A stretch of 64,000 bases of DNA from Caprimulgus europaeus (lineage: Eukaryota; Chordata; Aves; Caprimulgiformes; Caprimulgidae), in NCBI GenBank assembly GCA_907165065.1, contig OU015534.1, positions 12,655,686 to 12,719,685 of the forward strand, written 5' to 3'. Under the pieces are notes generated by a model. The model was not told the DNA's origin. It saw only the letters and a program-made list of their open reading frames with translations, and did no database searches. Positions 53,531-64,000 of this stretch are shown here, one piece after another (the stretch's first letter is position 1; the number at the start of each line of letters is the position of its first letter). The translations under genes were made by a program, and so were the position numbers.

Positions 53531-54759
53531 TGACTTCATATGTTAAACCAAAATATCCTGGGCTGTCACCCACCACTCCGTGGAGAAGGATGAAACCAGA
53601 TCTCACAGCAACTTTGCTGAGCTTGTTTCTTGGCATTATGCAGCACATTGGTTTGCCCAGATCAGATCAAGGGAAAGGAAGAGATGTGGATCCTTGCTCT
53701 CCTGTGAGGGAGAAGGTCACCCTTTCCACAGCAGTTGCCCCTTCTGTAGCTCTTCCTTGGGCTACCTGGTCTCATGGTCTGGGATAGATCATAACATAGA
53801 CCCTTTGGGAGTTTAAGCCAGATTAGCCAGTTTGATAACCTATATCACAGGTCATTAATCTCTACTATTTACATACTACTGAACCCTGCACCTTCAGTGC
53901 TCCCATCTTTATATGCAAGAGAAAAAAGGAGCAGAGGACCAGCCCAGCTACACAATGCTTTCTGACTGAAGGTCGCATATCAGGAAAAAACTGTCAGTCT
54001 GTCCTTCCCCACTGCTGGCTGGCAGCTGGGGAAGAACAGGAAAGCACTGGGAATGCAGGAAAACAAAAATGTTCATGTTTTTCCTTTTTCATTGCTTTTT
54101 TTCCCTCCCCTTACTCTGGCAACCTTTAACTGGGAATTTAGGGTCATCATCAGCTGGTTTCTGGCCACTCCTGGCTGCAGGTGTAGGAGATACATGCCTG
54201 CTGACTGCCTGGGAATGGTATATGCATTTATCTATCTATTTATAGACTGTTTATACCTGACTGTCTGATATATGCCAGACTATATTTTAATTAACACTTT
54301 CATTTCAGAGCTACGTACAACTCAGCTATTGAAATACTCATCATTTTCCTCCTCTCCTCAAACCCAGGGTACACCATGAGACATTGCTTACCCACAGTGT
54401 TCAGGAGAAGAAGCCTGGGGGTAGGACAGGCTCCTGTAGTGCTTCCAGCCTTGGAAGGATTTTATGCAGCTATGTGGACTTTGTGAGCATCATGGAAACA
54501 GGGAGAGTCCAGCAAGATTTGCTGTAAAATAACAATACATAAAATGATTTGCATGAGCAATCTAGATGAGAGCCTCACAATCTCAAACAGATAGAAGCCA
54601 TCTCCTTGTCCTGCTTCTCCAGTCCATCACAGATTATTTGCTTCTTGACCTGGTCTGGCCATAGCCTGTTTGGGATGGACTTGCCACCACTCTGTGCCTC
54701 ACAGGAACCTGAATTGTTTTAAGTCCCTTCCAACTGAAATAGTCTATTCTAGTCTAGTC

Positions 54760-54965
54760 TATTCCATTTCAGCTGGAAGTGATCTAAAATGATCATCTAG
54801 TCCAACTGCCTGACCAGTTCACGGCTGACCAAGTTAAAGTGTGTTATTATGGGCATTATCCAAATGCCTCTTAAACACTGACAGGCTTGGAGCATTGACT
54901 ACCTCTCTAGGAAGCCTGTTCCAGTGTTTGACCACCCTCCCAGTAAAGAAATGCTTCCTACACAT
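54760..54965 (-). repeat. CR1-like fragment, antisense
   Basis: The words 'gaagtgatctaaaatgatca', 'tctagtccaactgcctgacc', 'cttggagcattgactacctc' and 'cctgttccagtgtttgacca' identify an antisense CR1 3' region. Its 5'-truncated end abuts the pentanucleotide array that follows. Confidence 0.85.
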
Positions 54966-54968
54966 ATT

Positions 54969-55138
54969 CTTTTTTTTCTATTCTATTCTATTCTTTTTTT
55001 TCTATTCTATTCTATTCTATTCTATTCTATTCTATTCTATTCTATTCTATTCTATTCTATTCTATTCTATTCTATTCCATTCCATTCCATTCCATTCCAT
55101 TCCATTCCATTCCATTCCATTCCATTCCATTCCATTCT
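54969..55138. repeat. (TTCTA)n-(TTCCA)n pentanucleotide array
   Basis: Poly-T, three TTCTA units, poly-T again, then about 14-15 near-perfect TTCTA units to 55075, followed by 12 perfect TTCCA units to about 55135. The change of unit is abrupt, by one base (T to C). Confidence 0.97.
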
Positions 55139-55999
55139 CCCTAATACCTCAAAGAGAATGAAGCTCATATATCTTGTTTTATGCCTGAATTACTGCCAAT
55201 ACACAAGTCAGAAGTTCTGAATGTTGTAGTGCCCAAGACCCATCTGTGCTCCTGTGAGCAGGGACACTGCTGCCATGGGATGTGTGGGAAGGTCCCCTCT
55301 CTTCTGAGAACCTAGGAGTGGGGATAGAGGAACCCATGGGGAATGGGAGTAATGGGGCTTTTATGTGGCATCTGTCTGTCTCATCCAAAATCCAAACAAG
55401 AGATCCACACTCCTTTGGCTGCTACATTAACCATCAATTCCCTGTGCTCCTTCTCTCTGGGACTGCTCAAAATCCAGGCAAACCTATGCTGTCTGATCTG
55501 TATCTCTGGGGAGAGCCCACCCTCTCCAGCCTGCCAGAGGGATAATGCATTCCCAGAAGTGAGCATCTGTCCCATCAGCACTCCTGCCACCAGACATCAT
55601 TCAGGAAGCCTCGGGGAAGCACTGAGTGATGGTGGACCATGCCTTCCTTTCACCAAGCCTAGGGGCTCTGGGGGTAAGGATGGTGGAGGGCTTGTTCTAA
55701 CAGGGCCAGCATGCAGCTGCTTTTTACAGAAATCTAGATAGCTTCAGCTTGCTCCATTATGAAGTTTGGTGCTCCCCTCCCTCTCTGTATGCGTAATATG
55801 TGTCCATCATCCTAACCCCACAGAGTCTGCCTGATGCACCTCTGCTGAGGGAGGCCTGGGAGCCCCAAAGGAACAAGAAAGTCTTGAACTTTACATGCTG
55901 AGAGGAAACACAATGGCACAAGGAAGAAATGATGTGGAGGCAAGAGGCAGGATCTCTTAAAAAGTACATCTGAAGCAGCCCCCAAGCCTGCCAGCAGCC

Positions 56000-56330
56000 A
56001 CTGCTGAAGTGCGGCCCTTCCCACGCACGCACGGGTCCCGGGGAGGAGAGCTCACTCACCTGCAGCAGACGCTGCCCACACACGACAGCCCAGCACTGTT
56101 CCCTGCTCCTGCCTGGCAGCAGTGGCTTTTCCTGGCTTTTCTTCCACTGGATCGAGCTAACGAGGGAGCTCGCGGGGAAAATCTCTTCCCTTCCTTGGCA
56201 ACCACCTGCCAAGAAACAGGTGCTCCTGCCGGCTCCCCTTCCTGGTGCGGCTCGGGCAGCACCGGCGATAGGCGGCAAGCCCTCACCTCTCGCCCGGGCA
56301 GGTGCATTCCCCAGCAGGGTGGCGTCTCAG
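56000..56330 (-). promoter_or_regulatory. CpG cluster with minus-strand splice donors
   Basis: A local island of CpG in otherwise AT-rich DNA (GTGCGG, ACGCACGCACGGG, AGCTCGCGGGG, GCTCGGGCAGCACCGGCG). On the minus strand a perfect donor, CTGCTGCAG|GTGAGTGAG, lies at 56060/56059, and a second, GCGAGAG|GTGAGG, at 56287/56286. The best reading is the promoter and non-coding first exon of TMEM125, the next gene in that direction, about 6 kb away. Inferred from composition and splice signals. Confidence 0.45.
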
Positions 56331-59293
56331 CAAACCTGCTGCTGGCCTTGGAGAGGCTCCAGAGCTGCGCTGGTGTGCAGGGACTACCCCTCCCTCCCTC
56401 CCCAGGCAGGATCTGGCCACGCACCGATCCTGGAAGGTGGCTCATTTCCTCCCAGCTGGCGGTGAAGGGGTGCCAGAGGCAGGGAGCAGCTCCCAGGAAG
56501 CAGGTGAGAGGAAGCCTGCAGCCAGGTTGGCAGTGCTAGGGAAGATTTAACGTATTCAGCAAGTATTTGGTATGATGTGGTACTAAATAAAATAGCTCTT
56601 GCGCTACTGTATAGGCTAGGGCCATCTGGTCTCATCAGGACTGGATCTTTGTATGGCATTAGTCCAGGCAGGCACTTAAGTCAGGCAAGATGTCATTGCG
56701 GTGCCATCCCCCCATCACCAGCTGCAGCACTCCCTCCCTGGGAGACAGCAGCATCAGCAGAGCCTACCATGCTGCAGAAGAGCTGACTTCCTGGTAATCT
56801 AGCAGAAAGAAAAGGGTGACCATTTTGAGAGGAATTAGGAAAACAGGAAAGGATTCATTTGACAGAGGAAGAGAAAAAAAGGGAGTAGCAGGAATGTTGA
56901 AGTCAGCAAGGGAATGGGACTCCCAGACTGAGTAGATGCCTCCTGCTTTGTGGCTGGGGTTAATGACAGCAGAAGGGATCACTACTATGAATCTGAGCAG
57001 CTGGAAAGTCTCCCAGGAGATGTAGGAAGAAGAGAATGGTGCTGAACAACAGCTCTTGCCTGACTAATGGAAAGGGAGGCTCAGTTATTAAGTTGCATGC
57101 TAGTTTTTTATCAGGCTATAAGAAGAGAAGCTTAGGATATGCTAATACAATAGACACCAATTAGTGTGACAGCTTCAGGAATCTGGCTGAGTAAAATCTG
57201 ACAGATCTTTTGAAGCCTGTGAAATATCATCTGTCCATTCCTTGTTGTCCTAAAACTAAAACAACAAATGGGATGTGGTGGATTTCCCTATACAAACACC
57301 TGTGAACAATGAGCTTGCCCTTACCCAGAAAAACCTTGTTCTTCGGTTGGGACAGTTAACAAACATGTCCTCCAATGGGAAACCTTATTCAATCTTAAAG
57401 ACAGCCATATATTAACTTCAAAAAGTGAGCTGTAACTTTGTAAGAGCATGAGATGCTGACCAGCGCCTTTAGACAGCTACCGAGAGGGGAAGCAGACAAT
57501 GCAGACCAAGAGCGCATGAAAGCGGGAAGTGTCTTTGCACCCTGAGAGAATTCAGAAGACTATTAGCATACAAATCCATAACCAGTTACAACTTAATTCT
57601 GAAAACATTACTACAGCACACGTGTGGGAGATTGACCTTGGTATAGTTTTCCCAGTATAGAAAGGGCTTGTACATCTATTTGCTCCCAGCAGGTTTCTGA
57701 TAAACTTCAGTTGTTACACTCTGCTGTGCCTGACTTTTAATCTTCTCTCTTATAAACAATGTTTTAGCTGCCTCTAAGCCACTAACATCAAGTTCAAAAT
57801 CCTCTTGAACTAGTTTGCCAGCTGTCTGCCTAGGCTTCATCTGACAGGCCTTGTATTGCCTTTAAAATCTTTCTAATGAGGGTGACACACGGGCATACTT
57901 TTATGCCTATTAATCACCACTTAGAAATCATTCTTCACCTGTATACACATCTTTCTCTTATTAGGACAAGGTTCTTCTTTTTCAGAAAGATTGATTCCAT
58001 TTCTCTAAACCACAACTACTAAAGCAGTGGCTTCTACCACTCAATTTATTCTGACAGAGGGGAAAATTATACCACATGGGAGTCTAGCAAATTAGAATGG
58101 GTGTGTTCTGAAAATTTAAGAGGGAACGAGTTTCTAAAATACTTGCCAATTACATTAATTACATCCTCTTTCTGCACAGGAAGTATCAAGATGATTATAT
58201 GGGGAGATGGGGAGGAAGAAAGGGTGTTAAGAGAGCACCTTAACAGACCCGATTCCATCGTGACTTCTTCCTTTTGTTCCTGTGAAACCTACGCTTCATA
58301 CAGGTTAAAACTGCAAAATGAAGAAAGTAAGACTAAAGAAACTTAATTCCACATTCATGGACAAAGAACTCAACTGAGGTCTCCCAGGTCATAGGAGCTC
58401 ATGGAATCATCTGTTTTGCCATGGTGCTAGCCTGGAAATGAGTCTAGTATCCCTAATGGTAACACAGCTTACATGTTACCCAGCCTTGGCACCACCATCT
58501 CTGTGTGATATTAATATTGGCATGTAGAAAGCACTTGTCACTTTCCTACAACTCAGGAGAGGAAATGGAAACAGTAACGTACTGGCTGTTATAATACTAT
58601 ATTCCTCCATGCTCAGTCAGTAGCTTAAACTTCTGATGCATGTGAAATCCTCAGTGAGACTGCAAAATTTACTTTTTCCCCCCTCATAAAAGAAATGACT
58701 CCCTGCCTTTTTCTATACATGAGTACTTTGCAGAGTGACTTTTGGGAGAATTTCACTGAAAAACTGAACTAAAGGGATTGCAGATGCTGGAAAAAAGACA
58801 AGCAAAAATTAATTTATCAAAGTTATAGGAGATTTATGACATAAGGTTTGGACTTTTTTACAGATTATTTGGAGTCTGAAACTGGGCTGCCTTTTTGTCC
58901 TGCTGAAAGGACTGTGACATATGAGACAATAGTTCTCTAGACAGGAGGCAGAGGCTTGAGCAAGGGCCTAGCTCAGGGGTGCTTGACCACTAGTTAAAGG
59001 TTGCCCTCACAGGGCAATTCATTTTTAGTCTGTGACTGGATACCTGCTTAGAATAACACTGACATCTGTCTTAAGTACAAGCAGCGCCTCGTATGGATAT
59101 AGGCAATTCAATACTGGAAAATAAAAGGCTGCTGTTGATTTTTGCAGCACAATGACACCAAATTAGAATTCTAGCAGAAAAGTCTTACAGAATTTGACCA
59201 GTTTTCTTGAATTAGGACACATTATTTTTCAAGAGAAAGGTGTGTATCTGCCCTAGCATGAAGGCACAAAGATCAGTCTTGCACTAACACAAA
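56331..59293. other. AT-rich spacer between TMEM125 and CFAP57
   Basis: About 3 kb of AT-rich sequence with only short open frames. I recognise no exon, RNA gene or transposon. Confidence 0.5.
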
Positions 59294-59299
59294 TTTATT
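59294..59299 (-). terminator. CFAP57: Poly(A) signal AATAAA of CFAP57
   Basis: TTTATT on the plus strand, 211 nt downstream of the CFAP57 stop codon. It is the first canonical signal after the gene. Confidence 0.65.
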
Positions 59300-59509
59300 T
59301 TTTTTTTTCTCTTGGCTCCTTGACCTCATGGAAAGGGCAGATTCCAGGAAAGTAGAAGGGAGTGAAAGTTGGTGCCTTGTGTTCAGAGCAGTGAGTGCTG
59401 CACAAGAACTTCTAATGGAAGAGTTTAGGATCATGGAACTCTAATCTATGCTGTTGCATTTCTGATCTTGCCAGGAGAATATAATTATGTAAGGTATCCT
59501 TGAACCAGG

Positions 59510-60137
59510 TCACTGTTGCTCTGTCTTGAAGCTTCTTTCCAGATTCATCATAGGAAGATTTCCATCTAAGACAGGCTGAACTGCAAGGACTCGCTCCTTC
59601 TCCTGGATTTGGTCTCGCAGATACTGAATTTCTAGCTGCTGCATTTCTATTATTTTCTCACTTTCCTTCTCTGCATTCAACCTCAGGACAGCTGGGCTGG
59701 ACAGCACTTCACTGGAGGGAGCTAGGAGATAAAAATCAGAGAGGATAGAGCAGAGTAACAAAGGTCCAGCTTACAGAGTTATTTGGCATAAACAAGGAAA
59801 GACATCTTTCAGGGCTGAAGGAGTAGAGCTAAATAGTAAGATTCTTCAGTATTTAGCAGCTTCTACAGCTAACATTACAATACAGCAGGTACCACCAGGC
59901 AGACAAGATGGAATGATATGCAGACAGCAACAGAATCGTTCACCGAGGACAAAAAAGGCTTCTGAAATGAGTACAAATGATATGGAAAACATACAAGAAG
60001 CACTATTCACCTGTGTCTTGAATTGCTTGCTTTTTCTTGGTTAAACTTAGTGTTGACTGGAGGTCATGCACCTGGGTATGGACCACCTTCAGTTCTTGCC
60101 GCAAGTCATTAATTTCCTTAATCAGACTCACATTTTC
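59510..60137 (-). CDS. CFAP57: CFAP57 (WDR65), last two coding exons only
   Basis: Penultimate exon 60137-60011 and last exon 59721-59510, joined in phase 1 through GT-AG sites. The gene continues beyond the right edge. CFAP57 is a cilia and flagella protein with N-terminal WD40 repeats and a long C-terminal coiled coil, linked to the dynein regulatory/inner-arm region of axonemes. Here only the coiled-coil end is present: [19 protein letters not shown], then [20 protein letters not shown] before the stop, closely resembling the human C-terminus as recalled. The heptad-like Leu/Ile spacing is obvious. The family is about 1250 aa, so these roughly 112 residues are under a tenth of the protein. 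The position next to TMEM125 matches mammals. Confidence 0.88.
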
Positions 60138-63100
60138 CTGCAAAAACAATATCTCCTATGAGGAAAAGCACAGGCACTATCTGGCTCAGCAATATGTATC
60201 TTCATTTCCTTGGGAAAGACACTGGACATTATAGAATCAGTATCACAAGCAGAAAATACTGTATACTTTTTTATGCTAGGGCAATCAGTACAGTTCACAA
60301 CATTTTAGATAAAGTCACAGTAGATTTTATACAAAACAGGACAGTATTCAAACTATACTAGCTCAATAAGCTAATATTTGCTTTGCTTTTCTGTCTGCAG
60401 CTGCACTCTGAGATATCATCTTCCTTGCCAGTTCCACAGGGAAGCTCAGGTCCCTCCTTCAATTGATCCAATTATTTCAGAATTAATGTGAAGAACTCCC
60501 ATTTCTCTCTCTGGTGTGTGTTACTTTGCTTTTCACTTGCCACTCTGTGTCTGTTCACTTGAATAACCTGTATCTCCTTGCAATTCTTCAAAGTCCTCTT
60601 CACTAGTTTGAACAAACACTGCTTTCCAACACTCTTTCCAAATTATTAATACATATATAAAGCATATGGAACCTTGAGATACCTACTGCTAACATGCTGT
60701 TACGAGGAAGAGTTGGCCATATATTCATCTTTTGTTCTTTTTAGTTTTCAACCCATAAAAGTTCAATTCTCTGATTTTTTTAATAGCCTATCACAAAATA
60801 TCTTGCTGAAGGAGTTGTGAAAGTACAAGTGAATGTACTTTACCCATTGTTTCAATGGATTCAATGACTTCAGCAAAAACAGATGGGGTTAATACTACTG
60901 AAGGATGATAAAACTGTTGCTCATGGTTCAGAAACAGGAGCACCATTAACTATTTCTTTCCTGAATTTGAGAGAAGTGGAATTCTCTATTTGCCTCTTAC
61001 AAAGACAATGAAATACCATATCACATCAACAGCCAGTGCAACAGCTGCCATCATACTTGAACCAAGAATAGCAGTGATTTCAGCTACCTGTGGTGATTTT
61101 TTAGAGGTTTTGGAACACAGCACCGTTCCAGCCCCTGGAACTTCATGACAAATGGCAATATTTTAAAAAGATAAATGGTCAAAAGGCCTGCATTGGGTAC
61201 CTCAGATAATACCAGTCTCAAGCAATAGAGAACCTAGTAAAACAACAGGAAATAAGAACAATTAATGATATTTTCGTATGAAAAATGTCTTCAAATATTT
61301 AATTTTTTTTAATTATAATTTTGGTTGATAAAGATAATTATATTGTCACGAGAGATTTATGTAATGCATACGATTCTTGTTCCTTACAGTTTACTTACAA
61401 AGTAATGGCACCACACAAGAGTCAATGTAGTAGAAACAGACAACTGAAAACTGGTTAGTAACAAAGTACAACACTTACCACAACTATCTGTATATAGATG
61501 CACTCAAGGAGTTCAAGTTGGCAGCAATAACTCAAGGTACACCTATGTGACAAGATTCCCAGTCCCTCACACTACGACAAGTGCACCAACTGTGCTTTAG
61601 TTTCCTCTCAGCTGAAAGTCACTGACTGGAGGCAGACTGTGGAATGCGTTAGGGTTTGAACTTGTTGAGCAAGAACAATTGCTCCTGCAGTGGTTGTGGT
61701 GGACTCTAAATGCAGCATGAGTTGGTGAGCTTATGCATCTTACTCTGAAACCATAATTTGTTGACTCCAACTTGTTTAATTCAAATCTTTAAACACAAAT
61801 GGGATTTGACTACTATGCATTTACCCCAGAGCTTGATCCTGAAAAGAACATATGAAGAGGATAACTTCCAAGAATCAGTCAAGGAGATTTTCTTTTGACC
61901 AGCTTTCAGGGTTATGTCACACCATTTCTGTTAGGCATACTTTGGTCATGAACATCTTCATAAGTTCAAGTGGCTGAATGCTGACATCAGCTGAATATCT
62001 TGCTTTCAATCTATTAGATGGCAGAATACATAGTATCCTGTATGAAGCAATCTGGACTATAAAGAAATCTTGTTTGTATTGCTGGGTCCTAAAGGCTGCT
62101 GGTTGTTGCTGACAGTATTTTTCTCCAGAACCATGCTATCCAGAGAGATTAGCCTTTAATTTAACCTTTGCATTCTGACAGAAAGATTGTACTGCAATGA
62201 AATGACCATGCAATGGATTAAAATAAATGTTCATTGTAAAACTCATTGTCATAGGATGTTGTGGCAAAGTACCAACAGTTTCAGAATAGAGCCTAATCAA
62301 ATGCATAGAGGATGAGGCCATCAGGTATAACTGCATGTGATGTCTGGATGCAATCTACAGCCTAGGGAGTTCATACAGTGATGACTGTCAGAGACAGGTG
62401 GGACATATAGAAAAGATCATCTTATACATGCTTTAGTTCAAGAAGGGTTACTTCAAGATTATTCAGTGAGTTTGTTCTGAGGTATCCAAGTGACCAAAGA
62501 AGCCAGTACAAGTACAGAAGGCTGGAGGGAAAATTAATAGTCTAACGAAAAGCAAGTTGCCAATTGGTAAGGATAATTAAAATTATCTTGACAGTTCTAA
62601 TCATCTTCTGCAGCAGTCACTAGTGGAATGTACCTATGACTAGTCACTCAAAGAGGAATGCATAGCTCTGAAAATGTAAACACAACTGAGGAATAATAGA
62701 AATACAGAGCTAGAGGGCCATCAAGATGTCATTTACTTTTTAAAAGCAAGTTCTGAAAGAAGTTTGTCTAAACTAGTCTTAAGAGCCCCCTGTGAAGGAC
62801 TGGAAGACCATAATAATTCCTCCTGGCTGTAAAGTCTCATTAATCTACTAGAGTTCAGAGAACTGCTTTTTCTTTGAAGAAACCAAGCTGGTTAGAACCT
62901 TTGATATCTTCATCTTCCAGATGTTTTATTAATTTGGTTTTAATCATCTTTTCATGTTAGGCTTACTGATCCAAGACATCAAGTATTATTATGAGCACCA
63001 TCTGTCACCCTGTTCCAGCAAAGAAATTCTTCAGGTTATTTTCTGAAGCCATCTCCTTTTGTGCCAAAGGAAAAATCTAACTCACAGAAGGAGTAAAAAA

Positions 63101-64000
63101 ATTAAAACAGGACCAAGGAAGAAGATTGCTGCTGCCTGGGCCTGAAGGAGCACTATGAATAAATAGCAAAGAGCAGATGACTTGGGAGAGGACTGAGGTC
63201 TAATGATCCTGAGGAAGCATAATAAAGTAACAATGAAGAAAGGTTTGGTGAGGGGAAAAGGAAATGCTGACTGAGCAGAAGGAGATCATGGTAAGAAGAG
63301 ACAGCAAAAGAGCTGTCCTCCCAGGATGTTCACTGTAGGGCTTTAGATCCTCTCACTCCAGATGAAAACAAATTGGCTCTTTGACCCCAGCAGTCACAAG
63401 TTCATCTTGCCTTGTAATGAACAAAGATTCTGACTAGGAGATCTTGTTAAAATAGGCATATCCATAGTATGTTTCTGAACTTCCTTAAAATACCTGTATG
63501 TGAAAAGCAGAAAGTTCTTCTGAATTCAGGCCAGTAGTCGTGAGAATATGTGTTCAAAGAAAGGAAATATTATTTCTCTTTTATTTTCTTCCTCCAAAAT
63601 TACTTCCTAAACACCACCACACAGCAAGTGCAGGTCAGCACTCAGACAGCTGCAAATTGACTATGATGGCAATTATAAATACTGTTTGAAATAAAAAATA
63701 AGTACATTATTTGCTTAAAAAATATCCAAGCAGCAGAGATTCCCTATCTCTTTTTACATTAGGGAGCGGGAGACAAACGAAAGTATCCCCAAAACAGCAG
63801 CAATTTCTGACTTCAGAGATCTTGTACTTTGTCCAGAAAATTATAGAGCTTCAGTAGCTCAACAAATATAATCCTTGAATGGAATCACTTTAAAAACCAG
63901 GAATTTCTGGCAAGGAAGTAAACTAAAACTGTTTCAAAGGCCTTAGAAACGACAGCAGTAAGGCTACTAAAGTCTCTTTTGTGCAGCTGTTTCCTTCTTC
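60138..64000 (-). other. CFAP57: CFAP57 intron running to the window edge
   Basis: At least 3.9 kb upstream of the penultimate CFAP57 exon, AT-rich. I could not identify a further CFAP57 exon; short coiled-coil exons could be missed by eye. Confidence 0.5.
62690..63060 (-). repeat. Possible ancient CR1/L3-like remnant
   Basis: The sequence has the order of landmarks of an antisense CR1 3' end ('agagctagagggccatcaag', then 'cccctgtgaaggactggaag', then 'ctgtaaagtctcattaat'), but each is heavily diverged. Offered as a weak call. Confidence 0.3.

Noticed and set aside
55076-55135. Primate-type satellite DNA (GGAAT)n as contamination
   Set aside because: It grades directly from the TTCTA block next to an avian CR1 fragment, so it is a local expansion.

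Overview
The window is vertebrate nuclear DNA, almost certainly from a bird. Every gene is split by GT-AG introns, the coding exons are close to mammalian orthologues known from memory, and the interspersed repeats are CR1 retrotransposon 3' ends, the dominant avian family. The gene order matches human 1p34.2 read in reverse and is what I would expect on an avian chromosome 8. The species cannot be named from the sequence.

Layout, left to right: ELOVL1 (+, 2594-5222) makes very-long-chain fatty acids. CDC20 (-, 9762-14768) is the APC/C activator and has a CpG-island promoter. MPL (-, 15679-21360) is the thrombopoietin receptor. TIE1 (-, 23920-36391) is the endothelial receptor tyrosine kinase. 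The C1orf210/TEMP orthologue (+, 40441-44444) carries a leucine-rich-repeat ectodomain. TMEM125 (-, 49539-50201) is a four-pass membrane protein. The last two coding exons of CFAP57 (-, 59510-60137) enter from the right edge. Coding sums are in frame for ELOVL1 (290 aa), CDC20 (505 aa), TIE1 (1124 aa), TEMP (368 aa) and TMEM125 (220 aa). MPL sums to one base too many, and the excess maps to the exon 4/5 junction.

The left 50 kb is GC-rich and gene-dense with short introns. From about 52.5 kb the sequence becomes AT-rich and gene-poor, with CR1 fragments and a long (TTCTA)n/(TTCCA)n array. The genes do not form a pathway. MPL and TIE1 are neighbouring blood/vessel receptors with CpG-poor promoters, beside the housekeeping genes CDC20 and ELOVL1.

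The observation most worth following is the TEMP orthologue: a signal peptide, an LRR domain with its C-terminal cap, one membrane helix, and a cytoplasmic tail that matches the tiny mammalian TEMP protein, which lacks the LRR part. Also notable are a non-canonical GC-AG intron in TIE1, the altered CRY box of CDC20, the MPL frame problem, the very tight MPL/CDC20 spacing, a minisatellite inside the CDC20 CpG island, and a probable distant first exon of TMEM125 in a small CpG cluster.
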